Shown here piece after piece: positions 13,152 to 20,483 of a DNA stretch of 20,483 nt. The position numbers were made by a program, and so were the translations under genes. The first letter of the stretch is position 1, and every line of letters begins with the position of its first letter. Source of the stretch: Chloroflexota bacterium (GTDB lineage: Bacteria > Chloroflexota > Ktedonobacteria > Ktedonobacterales > Ktedonobacteraceae); the NCBI GenBank assembly GCA_005879655.1, contig VBJK01000123.1, positions 2,233 to 22,715 on the forward strand. The letters run 5' to 3'. The notes under the pieces were generated by a model. It had not been told where the DNA came from. It saw nothing but the letters and a program-made list of their open reading frames with translations, and ran no database searches.

Positions 13152-14774
13152 CTAATATGCTCCTCGTCTAAACAATACTGCCGGAACTGTGCGTAGTAGA
13201 ACCAGGAAGTACAGCCGTAGCGACCAGTTTTCGATATAATACAGGTCCATCAGCACACCTTCATCGAAATTCAGATCACTGCGCCCACGTACCTGCCATA
13301 AACCGGTCAAACCTGGTCTGATGGCCAAGCGACCTTTTTGCCATTCTTCATATTGGGCAACTTCACTTGGCAACGGGGGACGTGGCCCTACCAGACTCAT
13401 ATCACCAAGCAACACATTGATAAGATTAGGAATCTCATCCAGGCTCGTACTGCGCAGAAACTTACCAATAGCCGTTCTTCGCGGATCATCCTTCATCTTG
13501 AAGATGGGACCTGCCGCTTGGTTGTTTTTTACCAGTTGTGCCAAACGCTGATCTGCGTCTTGATACATCGAGCGAAACTTGAAAATCCCGAAGTGCTTCC
13601 CATTGAGGCCAACACGCGTCTGTTTGTAAAGGATCGGACCTGCTGAAGTGAGGTAAATCACCAGAGCAATGAAGAGCCATAGCGGAGAACCAAGCAACAG
13701 AATAAGCGCAGAGGCCGTGATATCAATACATCGTGTCAAGACCCGGCCCGCCGTGTTAAGCGAGACCTGCTTAATACCGATGAGTGGAATACCTTCAATG
13801 GCTTCAACATCGATGCGCGAAAGACTCAGAGCGTAAAGGTCAGGAATCAGTTTAAACGAGGTACCAAGACGCTCGCACATCTTCACACTACGCACTGCCT
13901 GTTGATGCATAGCCGAAGGAAGCGCAATAATTACCTCATCAATTTGCAAGGAGCGGATAACAGGGCCAATATCTTCGAGCATACCGAGCATCTTGAAGCG
14001 TCCGAAATCGCAAGGCGGCCCGTTCATATCGTGCAAAAAGCCCACAATTGAGTAACCAAGGTTGGGATTGGCAGTGATATGCTGCATCATCAATTTTGCC
14101 AGGCGTCCAGAACCGACAACGAGGACGCGCGTCTCACCCAGCCCCATCCTGTAAAGCAGACCCATTGCACCAGAAACGATCAAGCGGCTGGTACAGAGAA
14201 TGACAATAGCGGCACCCCAGGTGAAAAGCACAAGCAAGCGTGAGCTACCAGCTGGCTGAAACACGAAGAAGTACGCAAAAACAAACCCTAATCCCATAGT
14301 GGCGGAACTGATAATATTCCAGCACTGGCGAAACCAAGTTCCTGTCAAGCGAATAGAGTACAAGCCACGCACTGCGAATATCATGATCAGGCCGAGCATA
14401 ATACCAAACTCAAGTCCCTGGAATTGTGAGATATCTGCCAGCTCCTGCTTAATGGATGGATCAGCGAGCAGATTTTGACGAGCAAAGGCCAGGAGTTGAC
14501 TGAAGAAACCTGGTTGGTAATTGAGGGATAGGCGAAAGTTGTAGGCGAGCGCAAAGGCAATACTAATCAACCAAGCGTCCAGAATGATCATCAGAACGCA
14601 TTCAACAAAAATGTGCCACTGGCGGCGACGTAAGCGCCTGCGGGAAATGGCCCTCGTCAGAGGTCCAGTCGCGCCCGTCTCAGGAACTGCCTCTATGATG
14701 CCCAAAGTTCCTGTTTGTTTTGTCTTTGTTTGCATATTCATACGTGATATGCCTGACATTTTACTGCTATTCAC
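13152..14774 (-). CDS. polyisoprenyl-phosphate hexose-1-phosphate transferase (initiating)
   Basis: This 540-aa polytopic protein starts polysaccharide repeat units by moving a sugar-1-phosphate from a nucleotide sugar onto undecaprenyl phosphate. Membrane segments are seen at about 55-78, 122-140, 152-172, 178-200 and 352-374. A Rossmann-like CoA-binding-type domain follows (about 214-320, RVLVVGSGRLAKLMM). The catalytic bacterial sugar transferase domain (about 345-535) shows YKQTRVGLNGKHFGIFKFRS (383-402), LDEIPNLINVLLGDMSLVGP (445-464), RPGLTGLWQVRGRS (486-499) and a conserved RRGAY end. The sugar is not assigned. The open frame begins at GTG 14774 without a ribosome-binding site; ATG codons at 14759, 14741 and 14735 are alternatives and the first 45 residues are unconserved. 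It is the first membrane step of this cluster. Confidence 0.94.
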   Translation of the reverse strand: MNSSKMSGISRMNMQTKTKQTGTLGIIEAVPETGATGPLTRAISRRRLRRRQWHIFVECVLMIILDAWLISIAFALAYNFRLSLNYQPGFFSQLLAFARQNLLADPSIKQELADISQFQGLEFGIMLGLIMIFAVRGLYSIRLTGTWFRQCWNIISSATMGLGFVFAYFFVFQPAGSSRLLVLFTWGAAIVILCTSRLIVSGAMGLLYRMGLGETRVLVVGSGRLAKLMMQHITANPNLGYSIVGFLHDMNGPPCDFGRFKMLGMLEDIGPVIRSLQIDEVIIALPSAMHQQAVRSVKMCERLGTSFKLIPDLYALSLSRIDVEAIEGIPLIGIKQVSLNTAGRVLTRCIDITASALILLLGSPLWLFIALVIYLTSAGPILYKQTRVGLNGKHFGIFKFRSMYQDADQRLAQLVKNNQAAGPIFKMKDDPRRTAIGKFLRSTSLDEIPNLINVLLGDMSLVGPRPPLPSEVAQYEEWQKGRLAIRPGLTGLWQVRGRSDLNFDEGVLMDLYYIENWSLRLYFLVLLRTVPAVLFRRGAY

Positions 14775-14814
14775 GATTCAAGCCATATTCTGGTACTACT
14801 GATTAAGCATCGTA

Positions 14815-15984
14815 CTACGAAAACGTTTCTTGCGGCTTTAGTACGGCTTGCTCATACACAGCAATAGTCTGTTTTGCCATTGCCTGTGCGGAGAACCGTT
14901 GTGCGACTGATGATGCCATACTACGGCACTTTTCTCGTAATGTGTTATCTATCAGTGCTTGATATAATGTCTCACTCAGTGTGGCTGCACTATGAGGATC
15001 AATACATAGAGCAAGGCCAGCCCCTGCTTCGGGCAGACTGGAGACGTTAGATGTAATCACCGGAACGCCGCAGGCAAGTGCCTCAGCCACGGGGATACCG
15101 AAGCCTTCATACAGCGAAGGATAGACAAAGATTGATGCTGCTTGATACCACAGCGCTTGTTCGCTATCTGTAACAAAACCCGGAAAAAGGACATATCGCT
15201 CCAGCCCCAGTTGCTGCACTTTGGCAAAGATGGCGTCATAGAGCCAACCTTTACCACCAGCTAGGACCAGCTTTTCTTTGAGTGAGTGAGTTTGTCGTAA
15301 TTGTGCATACGCCTCGATGAGCACGGTGATGTTCTTCCGTGGCTCCAGCGTACCAAGATAGAGAATATAACCTTCTTCTAAACCATTTTGACAACGAAAA
15401 TGGTGTAACTTCTCTTCTACGAAAACGTTTGAAAAGCGCTTATCGATGCATGGGTATACTGTGTGGATGCGATCCAGAGGAATACCCACCAGTTCATGAA
15501 TGTCACGCTTTGTACTCTCCGAAACGCTGATAATCTTTGTTGCTTTGCGCAGGCTGTTAATGGTAAATATACGATGATAGAGGCGTTTAGCCCCTGTTAC
15601 TACTTCTGGAAAACGTACAAACGCAAGATCATGAAGTGTGATAACGGTAGCACAATCAGGTGGGACAAATGCTGGCAGAACATTGACAGGCGAATGTAAA
15701 ACGCTAAGTTGCCGTTGCTTGATAAGTGAAGGGAGTGTGAATTGTTCCCATACGACACGCGTGGCTGGTTTTGTTTCCGGCCACGGAGCTGATACGTAAG
15801 TGATTTGGGGGTGCCGAGCATCAAGCTGGTCAATGATATCCTGACCATTGACAAAGACTGTATATTCATGGTCCCCAGGCCATTGAGCTAGCGCCGTCAG
15901 CAAGTGGCGTATATAGCGACTGACTCCGCTGTTGCGATAATTCTGGCCGAAGGATAGCAATTGTGCGTTGATACCTATGTGCAT
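14815..15984 (-). CDS. GT4 family glycosyltransferase
   Basis: This is a 389-aa GT-B enzyme of polysaccharide assembly. The N-terminal half starts MHIGINAQLLSF and includes the GVSRYIRHLL glycine loop (20-29), HSPVNVLP (97-104) and TLHDLAF (116-122). The donor half has YLGTLEPRKNITVLIEAYA (209-227) with Arg216/Lys217 for the diphosphate, and the E-x7-E motif in YEGFGIPVAEALACGVPVI (292-310, Glu293 and Glu301). Sequence type resembles mannosyl- or rhamnosyltransferases of exopolysaccharide loci; the donor is not determined. AGGAG lies 12 nt before the ATG. A TATACT (16012-16007, minus) is a possible -10 just upstream, but its -35 is poor. It is upstream of the sugar phosphotransferase by 40 bp. 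Confidence 0.94.
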   Translation of the reverse strand: MHIGINAQLLSFGQNYRNSGVSRYIRHLLTALAQWPGDHEYTVFVNGQDIIDQLDARHPQITYVSAPWPETKPATRVVWEQFTLPSLIKQRQLSVLHSPVNVLPAFVPPDCATVITLHDLAFVRFPEVVTGAKRLYHRIFTINSLRKATKIISVSESTKRDIHELVGIPLDRIHTVYPCIDKRFSNVFVEEKLHHFRCQNGLEEGYILYLGTLEPRKNITVLIEAYAQLRQTHSLKEKLVLAGGKGWLYDAIFAKVQQLGLERYVLFPGFVTDSEQALWYQAASIFVYPSLYEGFGIPVAEALACGVPVITSNVSSLPEAGAGLALCIDPHSAATLSETLYQALIDNTLREKCRSMASSVAQRFSAQAMAKQTIAVYEQAVLKPQETFS

Positions 15985-16041
15985 ACCGACTGCGTTCTCC
16001 TATGGCAGTATAACGTCTTTAAATCAAGTGAGGTAACAAAC

Positions 16042-17294
16042 CTAACTCTTGCTTCCTAGAAGGAAGAAAATTAATACCATTTGCTTAATTGCCTTCGCCA
16101 AATATTGAACGGCTATATTTTCATCTTTTCGTTGTTCTTCATCTTGAGGCCCACATTGCGCAGTGATCACGATGGGTGGCAGAGACTGAGCAAGAGCATC
16201 TGGCGTAGAGGATGGCGCAATGGGCAGAAGAATTGGTTCGTGTCCATTTGCTTCGCTCGTTGCTTGATAAATAAGCTGTGTAAATGATGTTGTAAAAGTT
16301 GTCTGGATGGGTGGAGTAGCCTTCACCTGGCGTACTTGAATGTCTGCGAAACCTTTTTCGTGTAAGTGTCGCTGCAATTTGGCAAAGATATCTGCCGGGC
16401 TTTGTTCTGGCACAAGGGAAAAGTCAACCTGTGCTCCGGCCACCGTCGGCAGGAAGTCCGATAACTCTTGAGACGATGAAGTTCCGTCTGTAAAAGATCG
16501 GACCGTGCAAGTTGGTGTTAATAAATGTGCATAGTGAAGTTGAAAGCCTTGTAGTCCTAATAAGAGTTGCTTCATACCCCAACGTTCGGCTAATAAGCGT
16601 GCTGGATCGGGGAGGGTATAGAGCTGTTCCACTATCTCATCATTGGCTGGCCGTAGCGTATCATAAAAGCCTTCAATCAGTACCTCTTCTCGGACATCTT
16701 TCAGACTATTCAATGCCCACAGGAGACGCCATATAGCGTTCGGCACAATAGTGCCATACAGAGCTGGCGGCAAGACGGTAGCTGTTTGTGTGTACAATTC
16801 CACACGGAGCAATCCTTTCGTACCAAGTGCCAGCAAAGGACTGTTTCTCTCAATTGGCCAGATACCAAGCACCTCCTCCCTATAGGCTGTGACATCCCAC
16901 AAACAACAGTCTGCACCTAACGCCTCTTTAGAGAGGACCGTCTCCGCCGCGAGAGCAGACGCGCCTTTTTCTCCACCCTCATCTAGTAGGTATTTAATGT
17001 TTACTGGTACATTGCCCAAAACCTTTTTATACATAAACTCGGCTCTGGTGACATACAACGATTATACACAAATAACGTAGGATATGCTCCCGTATCATAA
17101 GAGCCGTAGAGACGGGGTGACTGGCTGTACAGCGAGGTAGAGAAGCCCCGTTGCTGTAGCTGTATGCCCAATAAGCGAATTGTCTCATGGCTTTCTTTAC
17201 CAAGGTGAGCTGCAAGCTGTGACCACGTTGTTAAATAGGTGGATGCATACTTATCAGCATACCGTAGCAGTTGTTCACGAACTGAGGTGAGCAT
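16042..17294 (-). pseudogene. degraded M20 family dipeptidase
   Basis: Two overlapping minus-strand fragments together resemble an M20 metallodipeptidase. The first (17294-17001, 97 aa) gives the N-terminus through RLYGSYDTGAYPTLFVYN, then runs out of frame. The second (TTG 17058 to 16042, 338 aa) resumes at GNVPVNIKYLLDEG and continues through ALGTKGLLRVELY, ALYGTIVPNAIWRLLWALNS, EVLIEGFYDTLRPAN and VDFSLVPEQSPADIFAKLQR. Roughly 35 residues that normally carry the HYDVQP and ARGxxDxKG metal ligands are missing at the junction. The EGEEE general-base region reads DEGGEKG. The dimerisation-site His before the LYG motif is Pro. The C-terminal PNEN region is DENIAV. The product cannot be an active peptidase. 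The long surviving frame suggests recent decay or a retained non-catalytic use. Confidence 0.85.
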
Positions 17295-17442
17295 TATCAG
17301 ACAAGCCTCGTTAGATGTACTTTTTTTAGTACCGCTAGCAAATATCTTGCATCCGTTGCGCTGAAAGAGTATACTCAGGTGAAGTGAGCGGTACAGGTAG
17401 TAGGCGAGAGAGAAGATAGCGACCAGCGATTGAGATCGTACG

Positions 17443-17471
17443 TTGCGTTTTTCTCTGCATCGGTGTATTAT
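17443..17471 (+). promoter_or_regulatory. sigma70-type promoter for the PP2C/aspS unit
   Basis: TTGCGT (17443-17448), exactly 17 bp, then TATTAT (17466-17471). The expected start is near 17478, upstream of both candidate starts of the phosphatase gene. In the same divergent gap an 8-bp inverted repeat, GTACCGCT (17329-17336) and AGCGGTAC (17387-17394), lies before the M20 remnant. Confidence 0.6.
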
Positions 17472-17547
17472 AGCCTAAAGTTTCAGCAACTGCCTAGTAT
17501 GCAGTGTGCACCAATCGAGAGCTACTGAAGTACGGGAGAGAAGTGCG

Positions 17548-19977
17548 TTGTCCAAACAACTCCAGCTCGATGTCGCACAGCTAACGGATGTTGGCCGCAA
17601 GCGTCCCCATAATGAAGATAATATGGCCTATGTCATTCCCACAGATCCAACGGTAATGGCAAAAAAGGGAGCACTCTTCATTGTGGCAGACGGCATGGGA
17701 GGGCATGCAGCGGGGGAAGTGGCCAGCGAGATCGCGGTCGATACTGTCAGCAATGTGTACTATCAAGATGATAGTGATGATGTAGTTGTCTCCTTGCTGT
17801 ATGCGATCAGGCGTGCAAATACCTTAATTCATCAGAGAGCAGCAGAAAATATGCTGCGTAGTGGTATGGGCACAACATGTGTTACGGCTGTGTTGTGCGG
17901 CAGTACTGCATATGTTGCCAACGTTGGTGATAGTCGCGCTTACTTAGTGCGTCATGGACACGTCAGGCAAGTATCGCAAGATCATTCTTGGGTTGAAGAA
18001 CAGGTTCGTGCAGGTATGTTGACGAGAGAGCAGGCTCGTTCACATGCACAGCGTAATGTCATTACCCGTTGTCTGGGAACTCAGCCCGAAGTAGAGATCG
18101 ATGTCTTTTCAGAGCAACTGGAGGAGGGTGATTCTCTTGTGCTCTGTACTGATGGCCTCTCTGGATTGATCGCTGATGAAGAATTATGTGCCATTGTTGA
18201 CCAGTATATGCCACAAGAGAGCGTCTACCATTTAGTGGAGCGCGCCAATGAGCATGGTGGTTCGGATAATATTACTGCCATTGTGATGCGCGTAGAAGAG
18301 CTTGGCTGGGACCCTTACCCACCTGGTGTACCTCGTCCTGTCTATGCTGGTGGGCATAGTGATAGCATGGATGTAGATACTGCTGTGCTCGGACGTATCG
18401 CGGGTCCTGGTCATGCGTTACCATCGCGGCCAGTTGATGGGCGTGCTCCAACTTCTCCTTTATTGACGCCCAGATCTAGTGGACCACTCGTTTCTTCTAA
18501 TAGCAGGATAACTCCTCCACCAGCTAGTCAACACTCATGGAGCAAACGCGAGCGCGGCTTTTATCCTTGGCTTGCACTTCTCATGGTGTTTCTTGTTGTT
18601 CTGCTTGGCAGCGGAGCTTATTATTTCCTCTGGCAACAGCAGGAGAAGGACGTAGAGAATACACTCAAGGTTGCGAAGGACACGATCCAATCAGCTAATA
18701 CTGTTGCCCATAGCAATCCCAGTGATGCCCTTAAAAAACTGGCAGGCGTGCAACAAAGCTTGAAACGTGTTGCCACTGCCAATTTGAATACGACACAGCA
18801 GCAACAAGTGAAGCGGCTGCTCAATGATGAGTTGACGATGGCAGTCAACGAGGCAATTGCACAATATAACCAGCAATTCGCTATCCTTGCATTGCCCTGC
18901 CTAAACAGTCAAGTGACGAGGCTCAGCAATGGCACAGTCAATACTCAGCCTGGTAGTGTGGTAGCTGTACGCAATGGACAGAAGCTTTTCTTTTACGCAT
19001 TAGGTGAGGATCGCCATCTCTATCAGCTCGATAGCGGGCAGCATACGTTAGGCAAAGAAATTCCCTTGGACAAGAAAGCGCTCTCTATGACGACGACGAG
19101 TCTTGCCGCTGATGATGCGCGTGTGCTTGTTTTGACGGGCGAGAATACGAACAATTATACTTTGCAATTGTTCATCCCCAATGCCAATGGTGACGGGGGT
19201 AAGATCGTGACGCAGTCTCTGAGTGACTGGACCAAAGATGGCCACAAGCCGATGTTCCTGACCACGTCCGGCCCTGATATTTATGTAGTCTTGACCATGG
19301 AAGGCGTTTCTACCACCATGATCGTTGACTTTACGTTAGAGCAAGATGCATTCAAACCTGGACCCCATATCGCCACTCTTTCTACTTCACACAGCATCGT
19401 CAGTGCGGCAGCCCTCTCGCACAATCGGCTCTTTCTGCTACTCAACGATGGCAGTGTGCAGAGTTTACAGCTGGTGGGTAGTCAGCAGTCATTAGTCTTT
19501 GTCAATGGACCGATTGCAACGCCACTTCAGACCGCTGGGGATTTTACCCCCAATCAGATCGTCCCCACCCCTTCATCTCTTGTACCGACAAACACCACTG
19601 CCGCAGAACCAGTACTTTTGTCCATTCCCACTGCCGTTTTCCTGGCAGCTGGCATGGTCGGTAATACCGAACACCTCTATGTAGTGGATCGTAGCTATCA
19701 TCGTGTGGTGGATCTGGTGCCAGACTCCACAGCGACAAACAAGACCACGACACCGACTCCTCTGCCTACGAGTGATAATGCTGGTGGAGGCATTGCTAAG
19801 CAGGTGACGATGCAGTTGTTTCAACAATATGCTTCCTTAACCCTATTAGCAATCGTCAAGAGCATTAGTGCTGATCCAACCAAGAGTGGTTTCTACCTGC
19901 TGGCACAAAGTGATCAGAGTCAGGGCAATGTTTTGAACCTGATTCCTGCTGATACGACGCAAGAGGGAAACTGCTAA
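17548..19977 (+). CDS. membrane-anchored PP2C Ser/Thr phosphatase with large extracytoplasmic region
   Basis: This is an 809-aa protein. The N-terminal PP2C domain (about 8-250) carries all metal-site motifs: DVGRKRPHNEDN (Asp24), VADGMGGHAAGE (Asp48), ANVGDSRAYLV, CTDGLSG (Asp202) and GGSDNIT (Asp240). It would remove phosphate from Ser/Thr proteins in the cytosol, opposing Hanks-type kinases. A Pro/Ser linker (about 260-335) leads to one membrane segment (about 338-360, FYPWLALLMVFLVVLLGSGAYY). Outside, a helical stretch (about 365-435) precedes about 370 residues of repeated beta-strand-like blocks (VVAVRNGQKLFFYALGEDRH, DIYVVLTMEGVS, HLYVVDRSYHRVVDLVPDS) suggestive of a propeller sensor. 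TTG 17548 is chosen because GGGAG lies 9 nt upstream; GTG 17506 (14 codons earlier) has none. aspS follows 58 bp later. Confidence 0.92.
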   Translation: MSKQLQLDVAQLTDVGRKRPHNEDNMAYVIPTDPTVMAKKGALFIVADGMGGHAAGEVASEIAVDTVSNVYYQDDSDDVVVSLLYAIRRANTLIHQRAAENMLRSGMGTTCVTAVLCGSTAYVANVGDSRAYLVRHGHVRQVSQDHSWVEEQVRAGMLTREQARSHAQRNVITRCLGTQPEVEIDVFSEQLEEGDSLVLCTDGLSGLIADEELCAIVDQYMPQESVYHLVERANEHGGSDNITAIVMRVEELGWDPYPPGVPRPVYAGGHSDSMDVDTAVLGRIAGPGHALPSRPVDGRAPTSPLLTPRSSGPLVSSNSRITPPPASQHSWSKRERGFYPWLALLMVFLVVLLGSGAYYFLWQQQEKDVENTLKVAKDTIQSANTVAHSNPSDALKKLAGVQQSLKRVATANLNTTQQQQVKRLLNDELTMAVNEAIAQYNQQFAILALPCLNSQVTRLSNGTVNTQPGSVVAVRNGQKLFFYALGEDRHLYQLDSGQHTLGKEIPLDKKALSMTTTSLAADDARVLVLTGENTNNYTLQLFIPNANGDGGKIVTQSLSDWTKDGHKPMFLTTSGPDIYVVLTMEGVSTTMIVDFTLEQDAFKPGPHIATLSTSHSIVSAAALSHNRLFLLLNDGSVQSLQLVGSQQSLVFVNGPIATPLQTAGDFTPNQIVPTPSSLVPTNTTAAEPVLLSIPTAVFLAAGMVGNTEHLYVVDRSYHRVVDLVPDSTATNKTTTPTPLPTSDNAGGGIAKQVTMQLFQQYASLTLLAIVKSISADPTKSGFYLLAQSDQSQGNVLNLIPADTTQEGNC

Positions 19978-20035
19978 AGAGTTTTATCCCGTTTTACCAA
20001 CTATTGAAAGGTAGCCTGCAAAAGTGGGTTTTGAG

Positions 20036-20483
20036 GTGCATTATCGTACAGTCACCTGTGGTGAACTGCAAAGCAAAGATGTTGGTCGGCAAGTAACACT
20101 TGCTGGCTGGGTCAATCGCCGCCGTGATCATGGTGGCTTGATCTTCTTAGATATTCGTGACCGTTATGGTATTACACAGGTCATTTGTGATCCAGAGCGC
20201 TCTCCTGAAGCACATCACTCAGCAAGTGAATTACGCTCAGAATATGTGGTCCAGATTAGTGGTGTTGTTGTGCATCGTCTGCCAGGAACAGAGAATGCAC
20301 AGTTAAGTACAGGGACCATTGAGGTTGTCGCGCAAAGTATCAACATTCTCAATCTCTCTCGTACCACACCTTTCCCGATTGGCAATGAGGCGATACAAGT
20401 GGATGAGTCGCTCCGTCTCAAGTATCGTTATCTCGATCTGCGTCGTCCGAAGATGCGCGATATTATGATCTTGCGCCATCGGA
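20036..20483 (+). CDS. aspS: aspartyl-tRNA synthetase, partial (5' part only)
   Basis: This enzyme charges tRNA-Asp (and possibly tRNA-Asn) in the cytosol. About 149 codons are present before the right edge. The N-terminal OB-fold anticodon-binding domain is complete: [40 protein letters not shown] and the [11 protein letters not shown] strand. It is followed by the start of the class II catalytic core, [17 protein letters not shown]. The presence of the flexible [20 protein letters not shown] segment is typical of bacterial-type AspRS. The start is GTG 20036, since the protein then opens V-H-Y-R-T like homologues; GTG 20024 in the same frame is an alternative. No terminator is seen between the phosphatase gene and this one, so co-transcription is likely. 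Confidence 0.95.
   Translation, partial: MHYRTVTCGELQSKDVGRQVTLAGWVNRRRDHGGLIFLDIRDRYGITQVICDPERSPEAHHSASELRSEYVVQISGVVVHRLPGTENAQLSTGTIEVVAQSINILNLSRTTPFPIGNEAIQVDESLRLKYRYLDLRRPKMRDIMILRHR

Overview
The window looks like a chromosomal segment of a monoderm, environmental heterotroph. My best guess is a Ktedonobacteria-type Chloroflexota. This is inferred from mid-range base composition, a sortase with no outer-membrane genes, a membrane-anchored PP2C phosphatase, actinobacterial/chloroflexal-style polyprenyl synthase and glutaryl-CoA-dehydrogenase-like proteins, and frequent GTG/TTG starts. No 16S or other decisive marker is present, so the taxonomy is inference only.

Layout. 1-650 (minus) is the N-terminal two thirds of dihydropteroate synthase (folP), running off the left edge. 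910-2556 (plus) holds a small AN1/B-box-like zinc-finger protein with a C-terminal membrane anchor, then a trans-polyprenyl diphosphate synthase, closed by a perfect 12-bp hairpin terminator. 2690-3100 has no convincing protein gene but carries the most interesting signal in the window. A near-consensus minus-strand sigma70 promoter (TTGACT, 17 bp, TATAAT) fires into a roughly 300-nt sequence packed with hairpins. Its two ends can pair, and it contains a Shine-Dalgarno plus 18-codon micro-ORF folded into a stem. It resembles the HEARO/omegaRNA class that accompanies IscB transposons, but no IscB gene is present. 3134-3835 (minus) is a SRPBCC (START-like) protein, followed by a roughly 640-bp regulatory region with dyads. 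4474-4674 (plus) is a 66-aa helical protein whose 3' end lies inside a large imperfect hairpin shared with the convergent dus gene. 4760-6525 (minus) holds a tRNA-dihydrouridine synthase and a membrane-anchored glucosaminidase. 6727-7920 (plus) is a glutaryl-CoA-dehydrogenase-like acyl-CoA dehydrogenase. 7928-9429 (minus) holds a sortase and a DedA membrane protein.

9562-17294 (minus) is a surface-polysaccharide region. In transcription order it has a degraded M20 dipeptidase, a GT4 glycosyltransferase, a polyisoprenyl-phosphate sugar phosphotransferase (initiating enzyme), a second GT4 enzyme, a Wzz-type chain-length protein, a CpsD-like BY-kinase homologue that has lost its Walker A and Walker B catalytic residues, and a single-pass protein with a small extracytoplasmic domain. 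No Wzx flippase or Wzy polymerase is visible here. 17548-20483 (plus), from a clear promoter, holds a PP2C phosphatase with a large extracytoplasmic part and the start of aspS.

Functionally the window mixes housekeeping (folate, isoprenoid, tRNA modification, tRNA charging) with envelope biology (sortase, glucosaminidase, DedA, polysaccharide assembly) and Ser/Thr phospho-signalling. The main points for follow-up are the structured RNA at about 2746-3062, the catalytically dead BY-kinase, the large hairpin overlapping the stop codon of the 66-aa gene, and the M20 pseudogene.
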